Source: an uncultured Bradyrhizobium sp.
GTDB lineage: Bacteria > Pseudomonadota > Alphaproteobacteria > Rhizobiales > Xanthobacteraceae
Assembly (NCBI RefSeq): GCF_947648125.1
Contig: NZ_CANSMR010000009.1
Coordinates: 124,001-188,000 of the forward strand
Reading direction: 5' to 3'
DNA length: 64,000 nt
Below are positions 26,213 through 35,952 of this stretch, in pieces (position 1 is the first letter of the stretch; each line of letters begins with the position of its first letter). A program made the position numbers and the translations under genes. The notes under the pieces are model-generated. The model was not told where the DNA came from. It saw only the letters and a list, made by a program, of their open reading frames with translations, and did no database searches.

Positions 26213-27028
26213 ATGATGGAAGATCGCGTTTCGATATCGATTTCAGACGGTATCGCCGATGTCCGCCTGGTGCGGGCGGACAAGATGAACGCGCTCGATG
26301 CCGCGATGTTCGAGGCATTGGTCGCCGCAACCGACCGGCTTTCCAAGGAAAAGGGCGTTCGGGTCGTCGTGTTGTCCGGCGAGGGACGGGCCTTTTGCGC
26401 CGGCCTCGACATGGGGCGGTTCGCCGCCATGAAGGATGGCGGTAACGGGGTGCCGGGCGGCGAGAACCGCGATCTCAGCATTCGCACCCATGGCAAGGCC
26501 AATTTCGCGCAGCAGGCGGTCTGGAGCTGGCGCCAGCTTCCGGTGCCGGTGATCGCCGCGGTCCACGGCGTCGCGTTCGGCGGCGGCTTCCAGCTCGCGC
26601 TCGGCGCCGACATGCGCTTCCTCTCGCAGGACGCGCGGATGTCGATCATGGAGATCAAATGGGGCCTCGTCCCCGACATGGCCGGCACGCCGATCCTCGC
26701 GAGCCTCGTGCGCGACGATATCCTGCGCGAGCTCACCTATACCGGCCGCATCTTCTCGGCGCAGGAAGCACAGAGCTACGGCCTTGCCACCCGCGTCTGT
26801 GACGACCCGCGCGCCGCCGCGCTCGAGGTCGCGCGCGAGATCGCCGGCAAGAGCCCGGATGCGATCCGTGCCGCGAAGCGGATGCTGAACAATCTGTCGG
26901 TCGATCCGGCGGCCGCGCTGCTTGCGGAATCGGTCGAGCAGCAGAAGTTGCTCGGCAGCCCGAACCAGACCGAATCCGTGCGCGCCAATCTGGAGAAGCG
27001 CGCGCCAAGGTTTGCGGATGTTGGGTAG
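26213..27028 (+). CDS. Crotonase family protein, delta3,5-delta2,4-dienoyl-CoA isomerase-like
   Basis: A 271-residue crotonase. The first hydratase Glu is replaced by Gln (FGGGFQLALGAD), while the second region reads MEIKWGLVPDMAGT. The spacing of Glu and Asp there (E-x-x-x-G-L-x-x-D) is that of ECH1 dienoyl-CoA isomerase (EVDVGLAAD), whose Glu and Asp are catalytic. So isomerisation of 3,5-dienoyl-CoA is more likely than hydration. Two in-frame ATGs (26213, 26216) follow GGAGGGA; the second has better spacing. It is divergent from a 2,4-dienoyl-CoA reductase-like gene; the pair would complete oxidation of unsaturated chains. Confidence 0.87.
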   Translation: MMEDRVSISISDGIADVRLVRADKMNALDAAMFEALVAATDRLSKEKGVRVVVLSGEGRAFCAGLDMGRFAAMKDGGNGVPGGENRDLSIRTHGKANFAQQAVWSWRQLPVPVIAAVHGVAFGGGFQLALGADMRFLSQDARMSIMEIKWGLVPDMAGTPILASLVRDDILRELTYTGRIFSAQEAQSYGLATRVCDDPRAAALEVAREIAGKSPDAIRAAKRMLNNLSVDPAAALLAESVEQQKLLGSPNQTESVRANLEKRAPRFADVG

Positions 27029-27037
27029 ACGCAGCGC

Positions 27038-27119
27038 CGTCATTCCGGGATGGTCCGAAGGACCAGTCCTAGCATCTCGAGATTCCGGGTTCGATGCTGC
27101 GCATTGCCCCGGAATGACG
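27038..27119. repeat. Family B intergenic repeat, copy 2
   Basis: CGTCATTCCGGGATGGTCC and the inverse GCCCCGGAATGACG flank a centre with TCTCGAGATTCCGGGTTCG. It lies between two plus-strand genes (isomerase and CoA ligase). Confidence 0.85.
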
Positions 27120-27151
27120 ACTTAACCCGACGACAGATCGGACAGCGACAA

Positions 27152-28696
27152 ATGGAAACGTCCCAACCCTTTCTCGGTATCGTCAGCGGCGGTCGCCGGC
27201 GCGATCACGCGGCGGTCGCCGAGCGCACCGACCGCATTGCCAGCGGCCTGAACAAGCTCGGCGTCAAGCCGGGTGACAGCGTCTGCATGCTGATGCGCAA
27301 CGACATTGCGTTCATCGAGGCTGCCTACGCGGCGATGCGGCTCGGCGCCTACGGCGTGCCGATCAACTGGCACTTCAAGCCGGAGGAGATCAACTACGTC
27401 CTGACGGATTCCGGCACGCGGGTCCTGGTCGGCCATGCCGACATGCTGCATCCGCTGCGCGGCGCGATCCCGCCCGATGTCACCGTACTCAGCGTGCCGA
27501 CGCCGCCGGAAATCCTCGCCAACTACAAGATCAACCCCGATCATCTCGCGACACCCGACTTCGCGATCGACTTCGAATCCTGGCTCGCCCAATTCCCGCG
27601 CTATGACGGCCCTGTGGTGCCGCAGCCGCAGAACATGATCTACACTTCGGGCACGACGGGCCATCCGAAGGGCGTGCGCCGCTTCGCGCCGACGCCGGAG
27701 CAGACCGCCAATGCGGAAGCGATGCGCGGGATGATCTACGGCCTGAAGCCCGGGGCGCGCGCGATCCTGCCCGGACCGCTCTATCATTCGGCGCCGAATT
27801 CCTTCGGACTGCGTTCCGGCAAGCTCGGCGGCGCGCTGGTGCTGATGCCGCGCTTCGACGCGGAGGAATTTCTGCAGCTGATCGAGCGCGAGAAGATCGA
27901 CACCATCTTCATGGTGCCGACCATGTTCATCCGCCTGATGAAGCTGCCGGAGGAGGCGCGCCGGAAGTACGACATGTCGTCGCTGCGCCACATCATCCAT
28001 GCCGCCGCGCCCTGTCCGCCCGACGTCAAGCGCGCCATGATCGAATGGTGGGGGCCGGTGATCTACGAATTCTACGGATCGACCGAGTCAGGTGCGGTGA
28101 CGTTCGCCAATTCCGAGGACGCGCTGAAGAAGCCCGGCACGGTCGGAAAGATCTCGCCCGGCGCCGAGCTTCGCTTCATCGGCGACGACGGCAAGGAGGT
28201 GCCACAGGGGCAGATCGGCGAGATCTACTCGCGGATCGCGGGCAATCCCGACTTTACCTATCACAACAAGTCCGAGAAGCGCGCCGAGATCGATCGGCAG
28301 GGATTCATCACTTCGGGCGACGTCGGCTATATCGACGCGGACGGCTACGTCTTCATCTGCGACCGCAAGCGCGACATGGTGATCTCGGGCGGCGTCAACA
28401 TCTATCCGGCCGAGATCGAGGCCGTGCTGCATGCGGTGCCCGGCGTGCATGATTGCGCGGTGTTCGGCATTCCCGACGCCGAGTTCGGCGAGGCGCTGAT
28501 GGCGGTGGTCGAGCCGCAGCCCGGCGTGACGCTCGACATCGCCTCGGTCCGCGCCCAGCTCAAGACCGCGCTCGCCGACTACAAGGTGCCCAAGCACATC
28601 GAGATCCAGTCCAACCTGCCGCGGGAGGATTCCGGAAAGATCTTCAAGCGCCGGCTGCGTGACCCGTATTGGGAGCGGGCGGGGCGGAGGATCTAG
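27152..28696 (+). CDS. Acyl-CoA synthetase (AMP-forming, ANL superfamily)
   Basis: A 514-residue adenylate-forming ligase with MIYTSGTTGHPKGVRRF (about residues 165-181), YEFYGSTESGAVT (A5), FITSGDVGYIDADGYVFICDR (A7/A8) and LPREDSGKIFKRRLR with the catalytic Lys. The N-terminus is shorter than in the ligase at 23400, beginning directly with the DHAAVAERTDRIASGL helix. No good ribosome site precedes the ATG at 27152, so the start is uncertain. It lies 123 nt after the dienoyl-CoA isomerase gene with a repeat in the gap. Substrate unknown; probably a short or branched acid linked to this island. Confidence 0.88.
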   Translation: METSQPFLGIVSGGRRRDHAAVAERTDRIASGLNKLGVKPGDSVCMLMRNDIAFIEAAYAAMRLGAYGVPINWHFKPEEINYVLTDSGTRVLVGHADMLHPLRGAIPPDVTVLSVPTPPEILANYKINPDHLATPDFAIDFESWLAQFPRYDGPVVPQPQNMIYTSGTTGHPKGVRRFAPTPEQTANAEAMRGMIYGLKPGARAILPGPLYHSAPNSFGLRSGKLGGALVLMPRFDAEEFLQLIEREKIDTIFMVPTMFIRLMKLPEEARRKYDMSSLRHIIHAAAPCPPDVKRAMIEWWGPVIYEFYGSTESGAVTFANSEDALKKPGTVGKISPGAELRFIGDDGKEVPQGQIGEIYSRIAGNPDFTYHNKSEKRAEIDRQGFITSGDVGYIDADGYVFICDRKRDMVISGGVNIYPAEIEAVLHAVPGVHDCAVFGIPDAEFGEALMAVVEPQPGVTLDIASVRAQLKTALADYKVPKHIEIQSNLPREDSGKIFKRRLRDPYWERAGRRI

Positions 28697-28711
28697 GGGC
28701 AGCAAACTCGC

Positions 28712-28844
28712 TGTCGTCCCGGGCAAGCGAAGCGCGACCCGGGATCCATAACCACAAATCCATGGGTTGCGCGCAGCTGTGGCCCCAGCCTGATTTAACC
28801 ACAGCCGCCGGTGGTTATGGGTCCCTGCTTTCGCAGGGACGACG
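28712..28844. repeat. Family A intergenic repeat, copy 4
   Basis: TGTCGTCCCGGGCAAGCG, GCGACCCGGGATCCATAACC on the left; GGTGGTTATGGGTCCCTG and CTTTCGCAGGGACGACG on the right. The left arm has diverged more than the right. It is in the 240-nt gap before ppc. Confidence 0.8.
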
Positions 28845-28936
28845 GGCGAGTGTGCACCGCTTCCAAGTTCATCTTGCGCTGCGGCAAAAAAAGCGCACAC
28901 TCCGGAGGAACCCGGCAGCCTCTGGAGTAGCCCGCC

Positions 28937-31729
28937 ATGTCACCCCAGACCATGCCTTCCGAGACCGATCTCGGTGCCAGGAGTGCCGCGGAAAAGGCGG
29001 CACAAGAGGAGGATGCACGGCTCCGGAACGACATCCGGCTCCTCGGGCGCGTGCTGGGCGACACCGTGCGCGACCAGGAAGGGGCCGATGTGTTCGACCT
29101 GGTCGAACGCATCCGCCAGACTTCGGTCCGGTTCCATCGCGACGAGGACAAGCTGGCGCGGCGGGAGCTGGAAGGCATCCTCGACGGCATGTCGATCGCC
29201 GAGACGCTGCAGATCGTCCGCGCCTTCAGCTATTTCTCCCACCTCGCCAATATCGCCGAGGACCAGAACAACATCCGCCAGATGCGCAGCAGCGGCCCCA
29301 GCGGGGCGCCGCGGCCGAGCACGCTGGAGCAGACGCTGATCCATGCCCGCCAGGCCGGCATCAGCCCGGCCGACCTGCGCAGCTTTTTCAAAAGTGCGCT
29401 GGTCAGCCCGGTCTTGACGGCGCATCCGACCGAGGTCCGCCGCAAGAGCACGATGGACCGCGAGATGGAGATCGCGCATCTGCTCGACCGCCGCGAGCGG
29501 CTAGAGATGACGCCGGAGGAGAGCGAAGCCAGCGACGAGCAGCTCCGCCGCGCGGTTGTGACGCTGTGGCAGACCAACCTGCTGCGCCGGACCAAGCTCA
29601 CCGTGCTCGACGAGGTGGCCAACGGCCTGTCGTTCTACGATTACACTTTCCTGCAGGAAGTCCCGCGCGTGCACTGCGCGCTGGAGGACCGCCTGAACAA
29701 GGAGGGCGGCGAGGCGGGCGAACTCGCCTCGTTCCTCCGGATGGGAAGCTGGATCGGCGGTGACCGCGACGGCAATCCGTTCGTCACGGCGGAGGTGATG
29801 CGCGGCACGCTGCGGCTGCAGTCGAGCCGGGTGCTCAGCTTCTATCTCGAGGAGCTGCACGCGCTTGGCGCCGAACTGTCGCTGGCAGCACACCTCGCCG
29901 ATGTCTCGGACGAACTGAGGATTCTTGCTGAGCGTTCGCCGGACACCTCGCCGCATCGGAGCGGCGAGCCCTATCGTCTGGCGGTATCGGGCATCTATGC
30001 GCGGCTCGCGGCCACCGCGATGCGGCTTGAGGTCGAGACCACGCGGCCGCCGGTCGGCAAGGCCGAGCCTTATGCCAGCGTGAATGAATTCCAGGCCGAT
30101 CTCGACGTGCTCAACCGCTCACTGATCGCGAACAATTCCGGCGTGATCGCGCGCGGCCGGCTGCGGCAGTTGCGGCGCGCGGTGGATTGCTTCGGCTTCC
30201 ATCTGGCGCGGCTCGACATCCGCCAGAACTCGGCGGTGCATGAGCGCACCGTCGCCGAGCTGCTCGACACCGCAAATCCCGGCATGTCCTATCTGGCGCT
30301 CGGCGAGGATGCGCGCGTCAGCCTGCTGCTCGGCGAATTGCGCAATGCGCGGCCGTTGGCCTCGCCCTTCGTCAAATATTCCGAGGAGACCCAAAGCGAG
30401 CTCGCCGTCTTCCGGGCCGCGGCTGAAGCCCACGCCAGGTTCGGTCCGGAGGTGATCTCCCAGTGCATCATCTCGATGTGCAAGGGCATGTCCGACATGC
30501 TCGAGGTCGCGGTGCTCCTGAAGGAGGTCGGGCTAGTCAACCCGTCCGGCCGCAGCGCCATCAACATCGTGCCGCTGTTCGAGACCATCGAGGATCTGCA
30601 GGCCTCGAGCGGCATCATGGACCGCATGCTGGTGTTGCACGACTATCGCAAGCTGGTCGACAGTCTCGGCAGCGTGCAGGAGGTGATGCTCGGTTATTCC
30701 GACAGCAACAAGGACGGCGGCTTCGTCACCTCGGGCTGGGAACTCTACAAGGCCGAGATCGGCCTCGTCGAGGTGTTCGAGCGTCACGGCGTGCGGCTGC
30801 GCCTGTTCCATGGCCGCGGCGGCTCGGTCGGCCGCGGCGGCGGCCCGAGCTATGATGCGATCATCGCGCAGCCCGGCGGCGCGGTGAACGGCCAGATCCG
30901 CATCACCGAGCAGGGCGAGATCATTTCCTCGAAATATTCCAATGCCGAGGTCGGCCGCAGCAATCTGGAGATCCTGGCCGCGGCTACGCTGGAAACCAGC
31001 CTGCTGCAGCCGCGGCAGAGCGCGCCGCGCCCCGAATATCTCAAGGCGATGGAAGAGATTTCCGCGCTCGCCTTCAAGGCCTATCGGGGCCTCGTCTATG
31101 AGACCGAAGGCTTCGCCGACTATTTCTGGGGTTCGACGGTCATCAACGAGATCGCGACCTTGAACATCGGCAGCCGTCCGGCCTCGCGCAAGAAGACCCG
31201 CGAGATCGAGGACCTGCGCGCCATTCCCTGGGTGTTCTCCTGGGCGCAATGCCGGCTGATGCTGCCGGGTTGGTATGGCTTCGGCAGCGCGGTCGAGACC
31301 TGGATTGCCGGGCACCCGGAGCAGGGCATGCCGTTCCTACAGGAGCTCTACAGAGAATGGCCGTTCTTCCGCACACTGCTCTCCAACATGGACATGGTGC
31401 TGGCGAAGAGCTCGATCGCCATCGCCTCGCGCTATGCCGAGCTGGTGCCCGACGTCGCACTGCGCGAGAATATCTTCGGCCAGATCCGCCGCGAGTGGCA
31501 TCTTTCGATCGAGACGCTGCTCGACATCATGGGCCACGACCGGCTGCTGCAGGGCAACCCGCTGCTGGAGCGCGGCATCCGCAACCGCTTTCCCTATCTC
31601 GACCCGCTCAATCACGTGCAGGTCGAACTGCTGAAGGTGCACCGCGCGCAGAACCCGGACGAGCAGGTGCTGCGCGGGATTCAGATCACGATCAATGGGA
31701 TCTCGGCTGGCTTGCGGAACAGCGGCTAG
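28937..31729 (+). CDS. ppc: Phosphoenolpyruvate carboxylase
   Basis: A 930-residue cytoplasmic enzyme that carboxylates phosphoenolpyruvate with bicarbonate to oxaloacetate, refilling the TCA cycle. All key motifs are visible: [13 protein letters not shown] with catalytic His163, [11 protein letters not shown] (about residues 593-603), [19 protein letters not shown] with His625, and the C-terminal allosteric/active-site tail. The usual last residues are Q-N-T-G; here they are R-N-S-G. The N-terminus carries an acidic, Ala-rich extension of about 25 residues. The gene is monocistronic, flanked by family A repeats on both sides. It is a housekeeping gene inside a catabolic island. Confidence 0.97.
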   Translation: MSPQTMPSETDLGARSAAEKAAQEEDARLRNDIRLLGRVLGDTVRDQEGADVFDLVERIRQTSVRFHRDEDKLARRELEGILDGMSIAETLQIVRAFSYFSHLANIAEDQNNIRQMRSSGPSGAPRPSTLEQTLIHARQAGISPADLRSFFKSALVSPVLTAHPTEVRRKSTMDREMEIAHLLDRRERLEMTPEESEASDEQLRRAVVTLWQTNLLRRTKLTVLDEVANGLSFYDYTFLQEVPRVHCALEDRLNKEGGEAGELASFLRMGSWIGGDRDGNPFVTAEVMRGTLRLQSSRVLSFYLEELHALGAELSLAAHLADVSDELRILAERSPDTSPHRSGEPYRLAVSGIYARLAATAMRLEVETTRPPVGKAEPYASVNEFQADLDVLNRSLIANNSGVIARGRLRQLRRAVDCFGFHLARLDIRQNSAVHERTVAELLDTANPGMSYLALGEDARVSLLLGELRNARPLASPFVKYSEETQSELAVFRAAAEAHARFGPEVISQCIISMCKGMSDMLEVAVLLKEVGLVNPSGRSAINIVPLFETIEDLQASSGIMDRMLVLHDYRKLVDSLGSVQEVMLGYSDSNKDGGFVTSGWELYKAEIGLVEVFERHGVRLRLFHGRGGSVGRGGGPSYDAIIAQPGGAVNGQIRITEQGEIISSKYSNAEVGRSNLEILAAATLETSLLQPRQSAPRPEYLKAMEEISALAFKAYRGLVYETEGFADYFWGSTVINEIATLNIGSRPASRKKTREIEDLRAIPWVFSWAQCRLMLPGWYGFGSAVETWIAGHPEQGMPFLQELYREWPFFRTLLSNMDMVLAKSSIAIASRYAELVPDVALRENIFGQIRREWHLSIETLLDIMGHDRLLQGNPLLERGIRNRFPYLDPLNHVQVELLKVHRAQNPDEQVLRGIQITINGISAGLRNSG

Positions 31730-31735
31730 TCACAG

Positions 31736-31856
31736 CGTCGTCCCGGCGAAGGCCGGGACCCATAACCACGACCGGTGTTGTTGCGAGAAGCTGGAGCCCC
31801 AGCTTTTTGAACAATCGACACTGGTGGTTATGGGTCCCTGCTTTCGCAGGGACGAC
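31736..31856. repeat. Family A intergenic repeat, copy 5
   Basis: CGTCGTCCCGGCGAAGGCCG then GGGACCCATAACCACG; right arm TGGTGGTTATGGGTCCCTG then CTTTCGCAGGGACGAC. It lies between convergent ppc and the SMP-30-type gene. Confidence 0.85.
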
Positions 31857-31868
31857 AGCGTCTTGATA

Positions 31869-32981
31869 TCAACAGTTGTGCGCGCCTCTTGTCTCCACAT
31901 ACACCGCATACAATGACTGGCTCGCGGTCATGAACAGGCGGTTGCGCTTCTTGCCGCCGAAGGTGAGGTTGGCGCAGGTCTCCGGCAGCAGGATCTGGCC
32001 GATGCGCTGGCCGTCGGGCGCGAACACCTGCACGCCGTCATAGCCCGGGCCGACCCAGCCGGCGCCGACCCAGATGTTGCCGTCGATGTCGACACGCATG
32101 CCGTCAGGGAAGCCTGACTTGCCGTCCAGCGTCATGTCGATCAGCGTGCGCGGGTTCGAGAGCTTGTCGCCGTTGAGGTCGTACTGCCAGACGATGTTCT
32201 TGGCGTTCGGATAGTGCGTGATGCCGGTGTCGCAGACATAGACCTTCTTGTAGTCGTGGCTGAAGGCGATGCCGTTCGGCTTGAACGGTTCGTCGGCAAC
32301 CTTGGTGATCTGTCCGGTCACGGCATCGATGCGGTAGACGGCTTCCTTCTGGTAGGGCTGGTTCGAGCCGGTGTTGGCGCGCTGGCCCTCGTAGATCGAG
32401 ACCGCGCCATAGCCGGGATCGGTGAACCAGATCGACTTGTCGTTGGGATGCACGACCATGTCGTTCGGCCCATTGAGCTGCTTGCCATTGGCCTGCTCGG
32501 CCAACGAGGTGACGGTTCCGTCGTGCTCGTAGCGTACCAGCCGCGTGCGCTCGGCGGTGATCTGGCGGCCCTCGAAATCGAAGGTCGAGCCGTTGGCCTC
32601 GTTCGACGGCTTGTGGAACTGCTCGGAGATGTGGCCGTCATCGTCGAGATAGCGCAACTGCCGGTTGGCCGGGATATCGCTCCACACCAGATACTGGCCC
32701 TGTGCGTTCCAGGCCGGGCCTTCCGCCCAGAGGCAGCCGGTGTACAGCCGCTTGATCGCGGTGTTGCCGACCTTGGCCTTGAAGCGCTTGTCGTCGATCA
32801 CGACGATGTCAGGATCCGGATAACGCTGCGGCTCCGCATTGCGGCCGAAGTCGCGCGCTGCAGCATCGGATGCAGCCATCGCGGTTGCAGCAAGCGCGGT
32901 TGCGCCGCGCAAAATGGTTCGACGGTCGAACGCCTTCGCGCCGTCGCTCTCGTGTTGCTCTGTGTTGTTTGGATTTGTCAC
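31869..32981 (-). CDS. Secreted SMP-30/gluconolactonase/LRE family protein with Tat-type signal
   Basis: A 370-residue protein with a six-bladed beta-propeller of the SMP-30/gluconolactonase type. The N-terminus has a twin-arginine signal (DRRTILRGATALAATAMAAS, about residues 18-37), so it is probably folded in the cytoplasm and exported. Metal-site segments include the N-terminal AEGPAW Glu, the LNGPNDMVVHPN Asn and the PDGMRVDIDGNIWVG Asp. Members are calcium- or zinc-dependent lactonases acting on sugar lactones. The GTG at 32981 follows GGGAGGACTTTC, a strong site, so the longer frame to 33041 is rejected. It stands alone; the lactone substrate is unknown. Confidence 0.87.
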   Translation of the reverse strand: MTNPNNTEQHESDGAKAFDRRTILRGATALAATAMAASDAAARDFGRNAEPQRYPDPDIVVIDDKRFKAKVGNTAIKRLYTGCLWAEGPAWNAQGQYLVWSDIPANRQLRYLDDDGHISEQFHKPSNEANGSTFDFEGRQITAERTRLVRYEHDGTVTSLAEQANGKQLNGPNDMVVHPNDKSIWFTDPGYGAVSIYEGQRANTGSNQPYQKEAVYRIDAVTGQITKVADEPFKPNGIAFSHDYKKVYVCDTGITHYPNAKNIVWQYDLNGDKLSNPRTLIDMTLDGKSGFPDGMRVDIDGNIWVGAGWVGPGYDGVQVFAPDGQRIGQILLPETCANLTFGGKKRNRLFMTASQSLYAVYVETRGAHNC

Positions 32982-33138
32982 GAAAGTCCTCCCAGGCTTT
33001 TTTTTATCGGGAGGACGATCATGCGCCCGCAATTCGGGCACAATGCGGGCACGCTATGAAGAAACAACCAAAGAGTGTGCCGCCCCGGCGAATTCGCCGA
33101 GGCGACTTTTCATAAAACTGTCAGATCGGATCCCAAGT

Positions 33139-34053
33139 TCAGATCGGATCCCAGGTGAAGACGTCAGCCGAGCGGTCGAGCTTGGCGAACGATCCCTTCA
33201 GCGCCGGCATGCCGTGTTCGGCAATGGTCTCGGGCGTCCAGCCTTCGCCGCGATGAACCGAGCGCACCGGGCGATGCTGGCCGAACAGGAAGATCTCGTT
33301 CATGCGCACGCCGAAGATCTGCCCGGTGACGTCCTTGGCGGCGTCCGAGAGCAGATAGGCGCAGACCGGCGCGATCTTCTCCGGGCCCATCTGCTTGATC
33401 TTCTCGACGCGCGCCTTCTCGGCATCGGTCTCGGTCGGAATGGTGCCGATCATGCGGGTCCAGGCGAACGGCGACACGCAGTTCGAGCGCACGTTGAAGC
33501 GACCCATGTCGAGCGCGATCGACTTCGACAGCCCGACGATACCGAGCTTGGCGGCGGCGTAGTTGGCCTGGCCGTAATTGCCGATCAGGCCGGAGGTCGA
33601 GGTGAAGTGCACGAACGACCCCGACTCCTGCTCGCGGTAGATGCGTGCCGCAGCGTGGCTGACATAGAACGAGCCCATCAGGTGCACCTTGATAACGGCC
33701 TCGAAGGCTTCCACGCTCATCTTGTGGAAGATCATGTCGCGCAGGATGCCGGCATTGTTGACGACGCCGTCGAGCCGGCCGAAATGATCGGTCGCGGTCT
33801 TGACGATCTTGCTGGCGGGGATCGCTTCCGCCACCGATTCAAAGTTGGCGACCGCAGTGCCGCCGCGCTTCTTGATCTCCTCGACGACCTCCTCGGCGGG
33901 CGCCGCGCTCGAGCCGCCACCGTCGGCAGCGCCGCCGGGATCGTTGACCACGACCTTGGCGCCTTCCGCCGCGCAGAGCAGCGCAATCTCGCGGCCGATG
34001 CCGCGGCCGGCGCCGGTGACGATGATGACCTTATCCTGCAATGATTTTGCCAT
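33139..34053 (-). CDS. SDR, MFE-2-type (3R)-hydroxyacyl-CoA dehydrogenase-like
   Basis: A 304-residue SDR with TGAGRGIGREIALLCAAEGA, then VVVNDPGG and a Gly/Ser-rich loop, NNAGILRDMIF (about residues 99-109), the Ser of TSTSGLIGNYGQ and YAAAKLGIVGLSK. The VNDPGG and NAGILRDxxF segments are hallmarks of the dehydrogenase domain of peroxisomal multifunctional enzyme type 2. Its C-terminus is longer than in plain SDRs. AAGGAGAA precedes the ATG at 34053. It likely follows the thiolase and DUF35 genes in one transcript (158-nt gap with a repeat), suggesting one acyl chain-shortening pathway. Substrate size unknown. Confidence 0.87.
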   Translation of the reverse strand: MAKSLQDKVIIVTGAGRGIGREIALLCAAEGAKVVVNDPGGAADGGGSSAAPAEEVVEEIKKRGGTAVANFESVAEAIPASKIVKTATDHFGRLDGVVNNAGILRDMIFHKMSVEAFEAVIKVHLMGSFYVSHAAARIYREQESGSFVHFTSTSGLIGNYGQANYAAAKLGIVGLSKSIALDMGRFNVRSNCVSPFAWTRMIGTIPTETDAEKARVEKIKQMGPEKIAPVCAYLLSDAAKDVTGQIFGVRMNEIFLFGQHRPVRSVHRGEGWTPETIAEHGMPALKGSFAKLDRSADVFTWDPI

Positions 34054-34103
34054 GTGGGTTCTCCTTGTTGCTGTGTGTCCGCAGGCCGATGCAGAGCCCC
34101 ACT

Positions 34104-34180
34104 CGTCATGCGAGGGCTTGACCCGCGCATCCATCCTTCGTCAGAAGGGGATGGATTGCCGGGTCAAGCCCGGCAATGAC
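34104..34180. repeat. Palindromic intergenic repeat (CGTCATGCGAGGGCTTG type)
   Basis: CGTCATGCGAGGGCTTGACC with GCGCATCCATCC is mirrored by GGATGGATTGCCGGGTC then AAGCCCGGCAATGAC. It is related to 9919-10006 and sits between the thiolase and SDR genes. Confidence 0.75.
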
Positions 34181-34211
34181 AGATCGGGCGCTGCGCTCGC
34201 GCCGGCCATTG

Positions 34212-35351
34212 CTATCGTTCGTTCGTAAAGATGATCGTGCCTGACGCGGCGAACATGCCGCCGACGCCGTGGCAGACCGAGATCTTCGCATTCGGCACCT
34301 GCGCCGGCGCGATGCCGCGCATCTGCCGCACGCTCTCCTGCAACGCGTACATGCCGTACATGCCGGAGTGCATGTAGCTCAGCCCGCCGCCATTGGTGTT
34401 GAGCGGCAGCTTGCCGCCGGGGCGGGTGTTGCCGTCGGCGATGAACTTGCCGGTTTCCTCATGCGGCATGAAGCCGAGGTCGCCGAGGCCGTAGAGCGGC
34501 AAATGCGCGAAGGCGTCGTAGATCATCAGATGATCGACGTCCTTGTGGGCGATGCCGGCCTCCTTGAATGCGAGCGGGCCTGCCACCTTGAAGGCACGCG
34601 ACGAGTCAAACGTCTTCATCTGGCTGACCATCGGCGTTTCCACGCTCTCGCCGGTGCCGAGGATGTAGACCGGCTTTTGCGGGAAGTCCTTGGCGCGGTC
34701 GGCCGAGGTGAGGATCAGCGCGCCGCCGCCGTCGGTGACGAGGCAGCATTGCAAGAGCCGGAACGGATAGGCGATCATCCGCGAGTTCAAGACGTCAGCG
34801 ACCGTAATCGGATCCTTCATAGTCGCGCGCGGGTTCTTCGCCGCCCATTCGCGCTGCACGACGGCAACCATCGCGAGCTGCTCATGCGTGATGCCGTGCG
34901 TCTTCATGAAACGCAGCACCGGAATCGGGAACATGCTCGGCGGCCCGTAGACGCCGAACGGCGACTCGAACTGGCCGTTGAGGCTGTCGGGTGCGGTAAA
35001 GCGCGGCTGCTTGCCGATCATCGACTTGCCGCTCTCGGCATGCGTGATCAGCACGGTCTTGCAGAGGCCGGCCTCGATCGCCGCAGCCGCGTGGCGGACA
35101 TGCAGCATGAAAGAGCAGCCGCCGACCGAGGTGCCGTCGACCCAGGTCGGCGTGATGCCGAGATAGTGCGCCATCTGCTGCGGGGTCTCGACCGCGGTAG
35201 CAAAGCCGTCGATGTCGGACAGTTTTAGGCCGGCGTCCGCAATCACGTTCAGCGCCGCGTCCGCGTGCAGCTGGATCTGCGACATGTTCGGGATGACCCC
35301 GAGTTCGGTGGTTTCGGCCGCACCGACGACGGCAACCTGATTCCTGCGCAT
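34212..35351 (-). CDS. Thiolase family protein (SCP-x/Ltp-type) paired with a DUF35 protein
   Basis: A 379-residue thiolase-fold protein. A cysteine sits in the right loop (GTSVGGCSFMLHVRHA, about residue 80) and the C-terminus has ISVCHGVGGMFAASGT. The usual His motif (HDAF/HDCF) reads YDAF (MIYDAFAHLPLY). Tyr at this point is found in Ltp2-type aldolases, which split side-chain CoA esters by retro-aldol reaction with a DUF35 partner. The neighbour starting four bases upstream is exactly such a DUF35 protein. So the pair may be an aldolase or an acyltransferase complex instead of a plain acetyl-CoA acetyltransferase. ATG 35351 is preferred over GTG 35354 for spacing to AAAGGGG. Confidence 0.82.
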   Translation of the reverse strand: MRRNQVAVVGAAETTELGVIPNMSQIQLHADAALNVIADAGLKLSDIDGFATAVETPQQMAHYLGITPTWVDGTSVGGCSFMLHVRHAAAAIEAGLCKTVLITHAESGKSMIGKQPRFTAPDSLNGQFESPFGVYGPPSMFPIPVLRFMKTHGITHEQLAMVAVVQREWAAKNPRATMKDPITVADVLNSRMIAYPFRLLQCCLVTDGGGALILTSADRAKDFPQKPVYILGTGESVETPMVSQMKTFDSSRAFKVAGPLAFKEAGIAHKDVDHLMIYDAFAHLPLYGLGDLGFMPHEETGKFIADGNTRPGGKLPLNTNGGGLSYMHSGMYGMYALQESVRQMRGIAPAQVPNAKISVCHGVGGMFAASGTIIFTNER

Positions 35352-35355
35352 CACA

Positions 35356-35769
35356 TTACCCCTTTGCCGGGCGGAACAAAGGAAGGGTGATCTTGTCGTC
35401 GAGGGCCTCGAAGGCGACCTCGAGCGGCATGTCGAGCTCGAGCGCTTCCGGCGTCTGCGGACAATCGATGATGTTGCTCATCATGCGCGGGCCCTCATCG
35501 AGCTCGACGATGGCGATCGCATAAGGCGGCGTGAAGCCGGGTGCGGCAGGACGATGATTGATGACGTAGCTGTACAGCTTGCCCTTGCCGCTGGCCTTGA
35601 AGATCGAGACCTTGCGCGAGGCGCAGGAAGGGCAGAACGGCCGCGGCGGAAAGTAGACATTGGCGCAGGCGTCGCAGCGCTGCAGGCGTAGTTCGCCGGC
35701 CTTGGTGCCGTCCCAGAAATGCTGGGTCTCAGGTGTCGGTTTTGGTTTCGCGCGCGCGGGCTCGGCCAT
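35356..35769 (-). CDS. Zn-ribbon/OB-fold protein (DUF35 family)
   Basis: A 137-residue protein with a rubredoxin-like zinc ribbon near the start (CDACANVYFPPRPFCPSC, Cys at about 32, 35, 46 and 49) and an OB-fold (about 60-130) with YSYVINHRPAAPGFTPPYA. DUF35 proteins bind thiolase-fold partners and hold the acyl-CoA; known pairs include the archaeal HMG-CoA synthase complex and Ltp2-ChsH2 of steroid side-chain degradation. The stop lies four bases before the thiolase ATG, so the two are translated together. Divergent from a HAAT transporter by 255 nt. Confidence 0.88.
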   Translation of the reverse strand: MAEPARAKPKPTPETQHFWDGTKAGELRLQRCDACANVYFPPRPFCPSCASRKVSIFKASGKGKLYSYVINHRPAAPGFTPPYAIAIVELDEGPRMMSNIIDCPQTPEALELDMPLEVAFEALDDKITLPLFRPAKG

Positions 35770-35952
35770 GTCTGATGTCTCCTCCCGAAATCGTTACGGT
35801 CTTGATGCGCCATTGGACCAACGGCCGTCAACGGTCCATCCACGCCCCGCGCAGCGGCCTGTGTCCCGCGCATGCCGCATATTCCGCCCCTCGCACAATT
35901 GCTAAGGCCGTGATGCTTGTGTCGCTCCGGTCCGGCGCGTAGAAGGGCCGCG

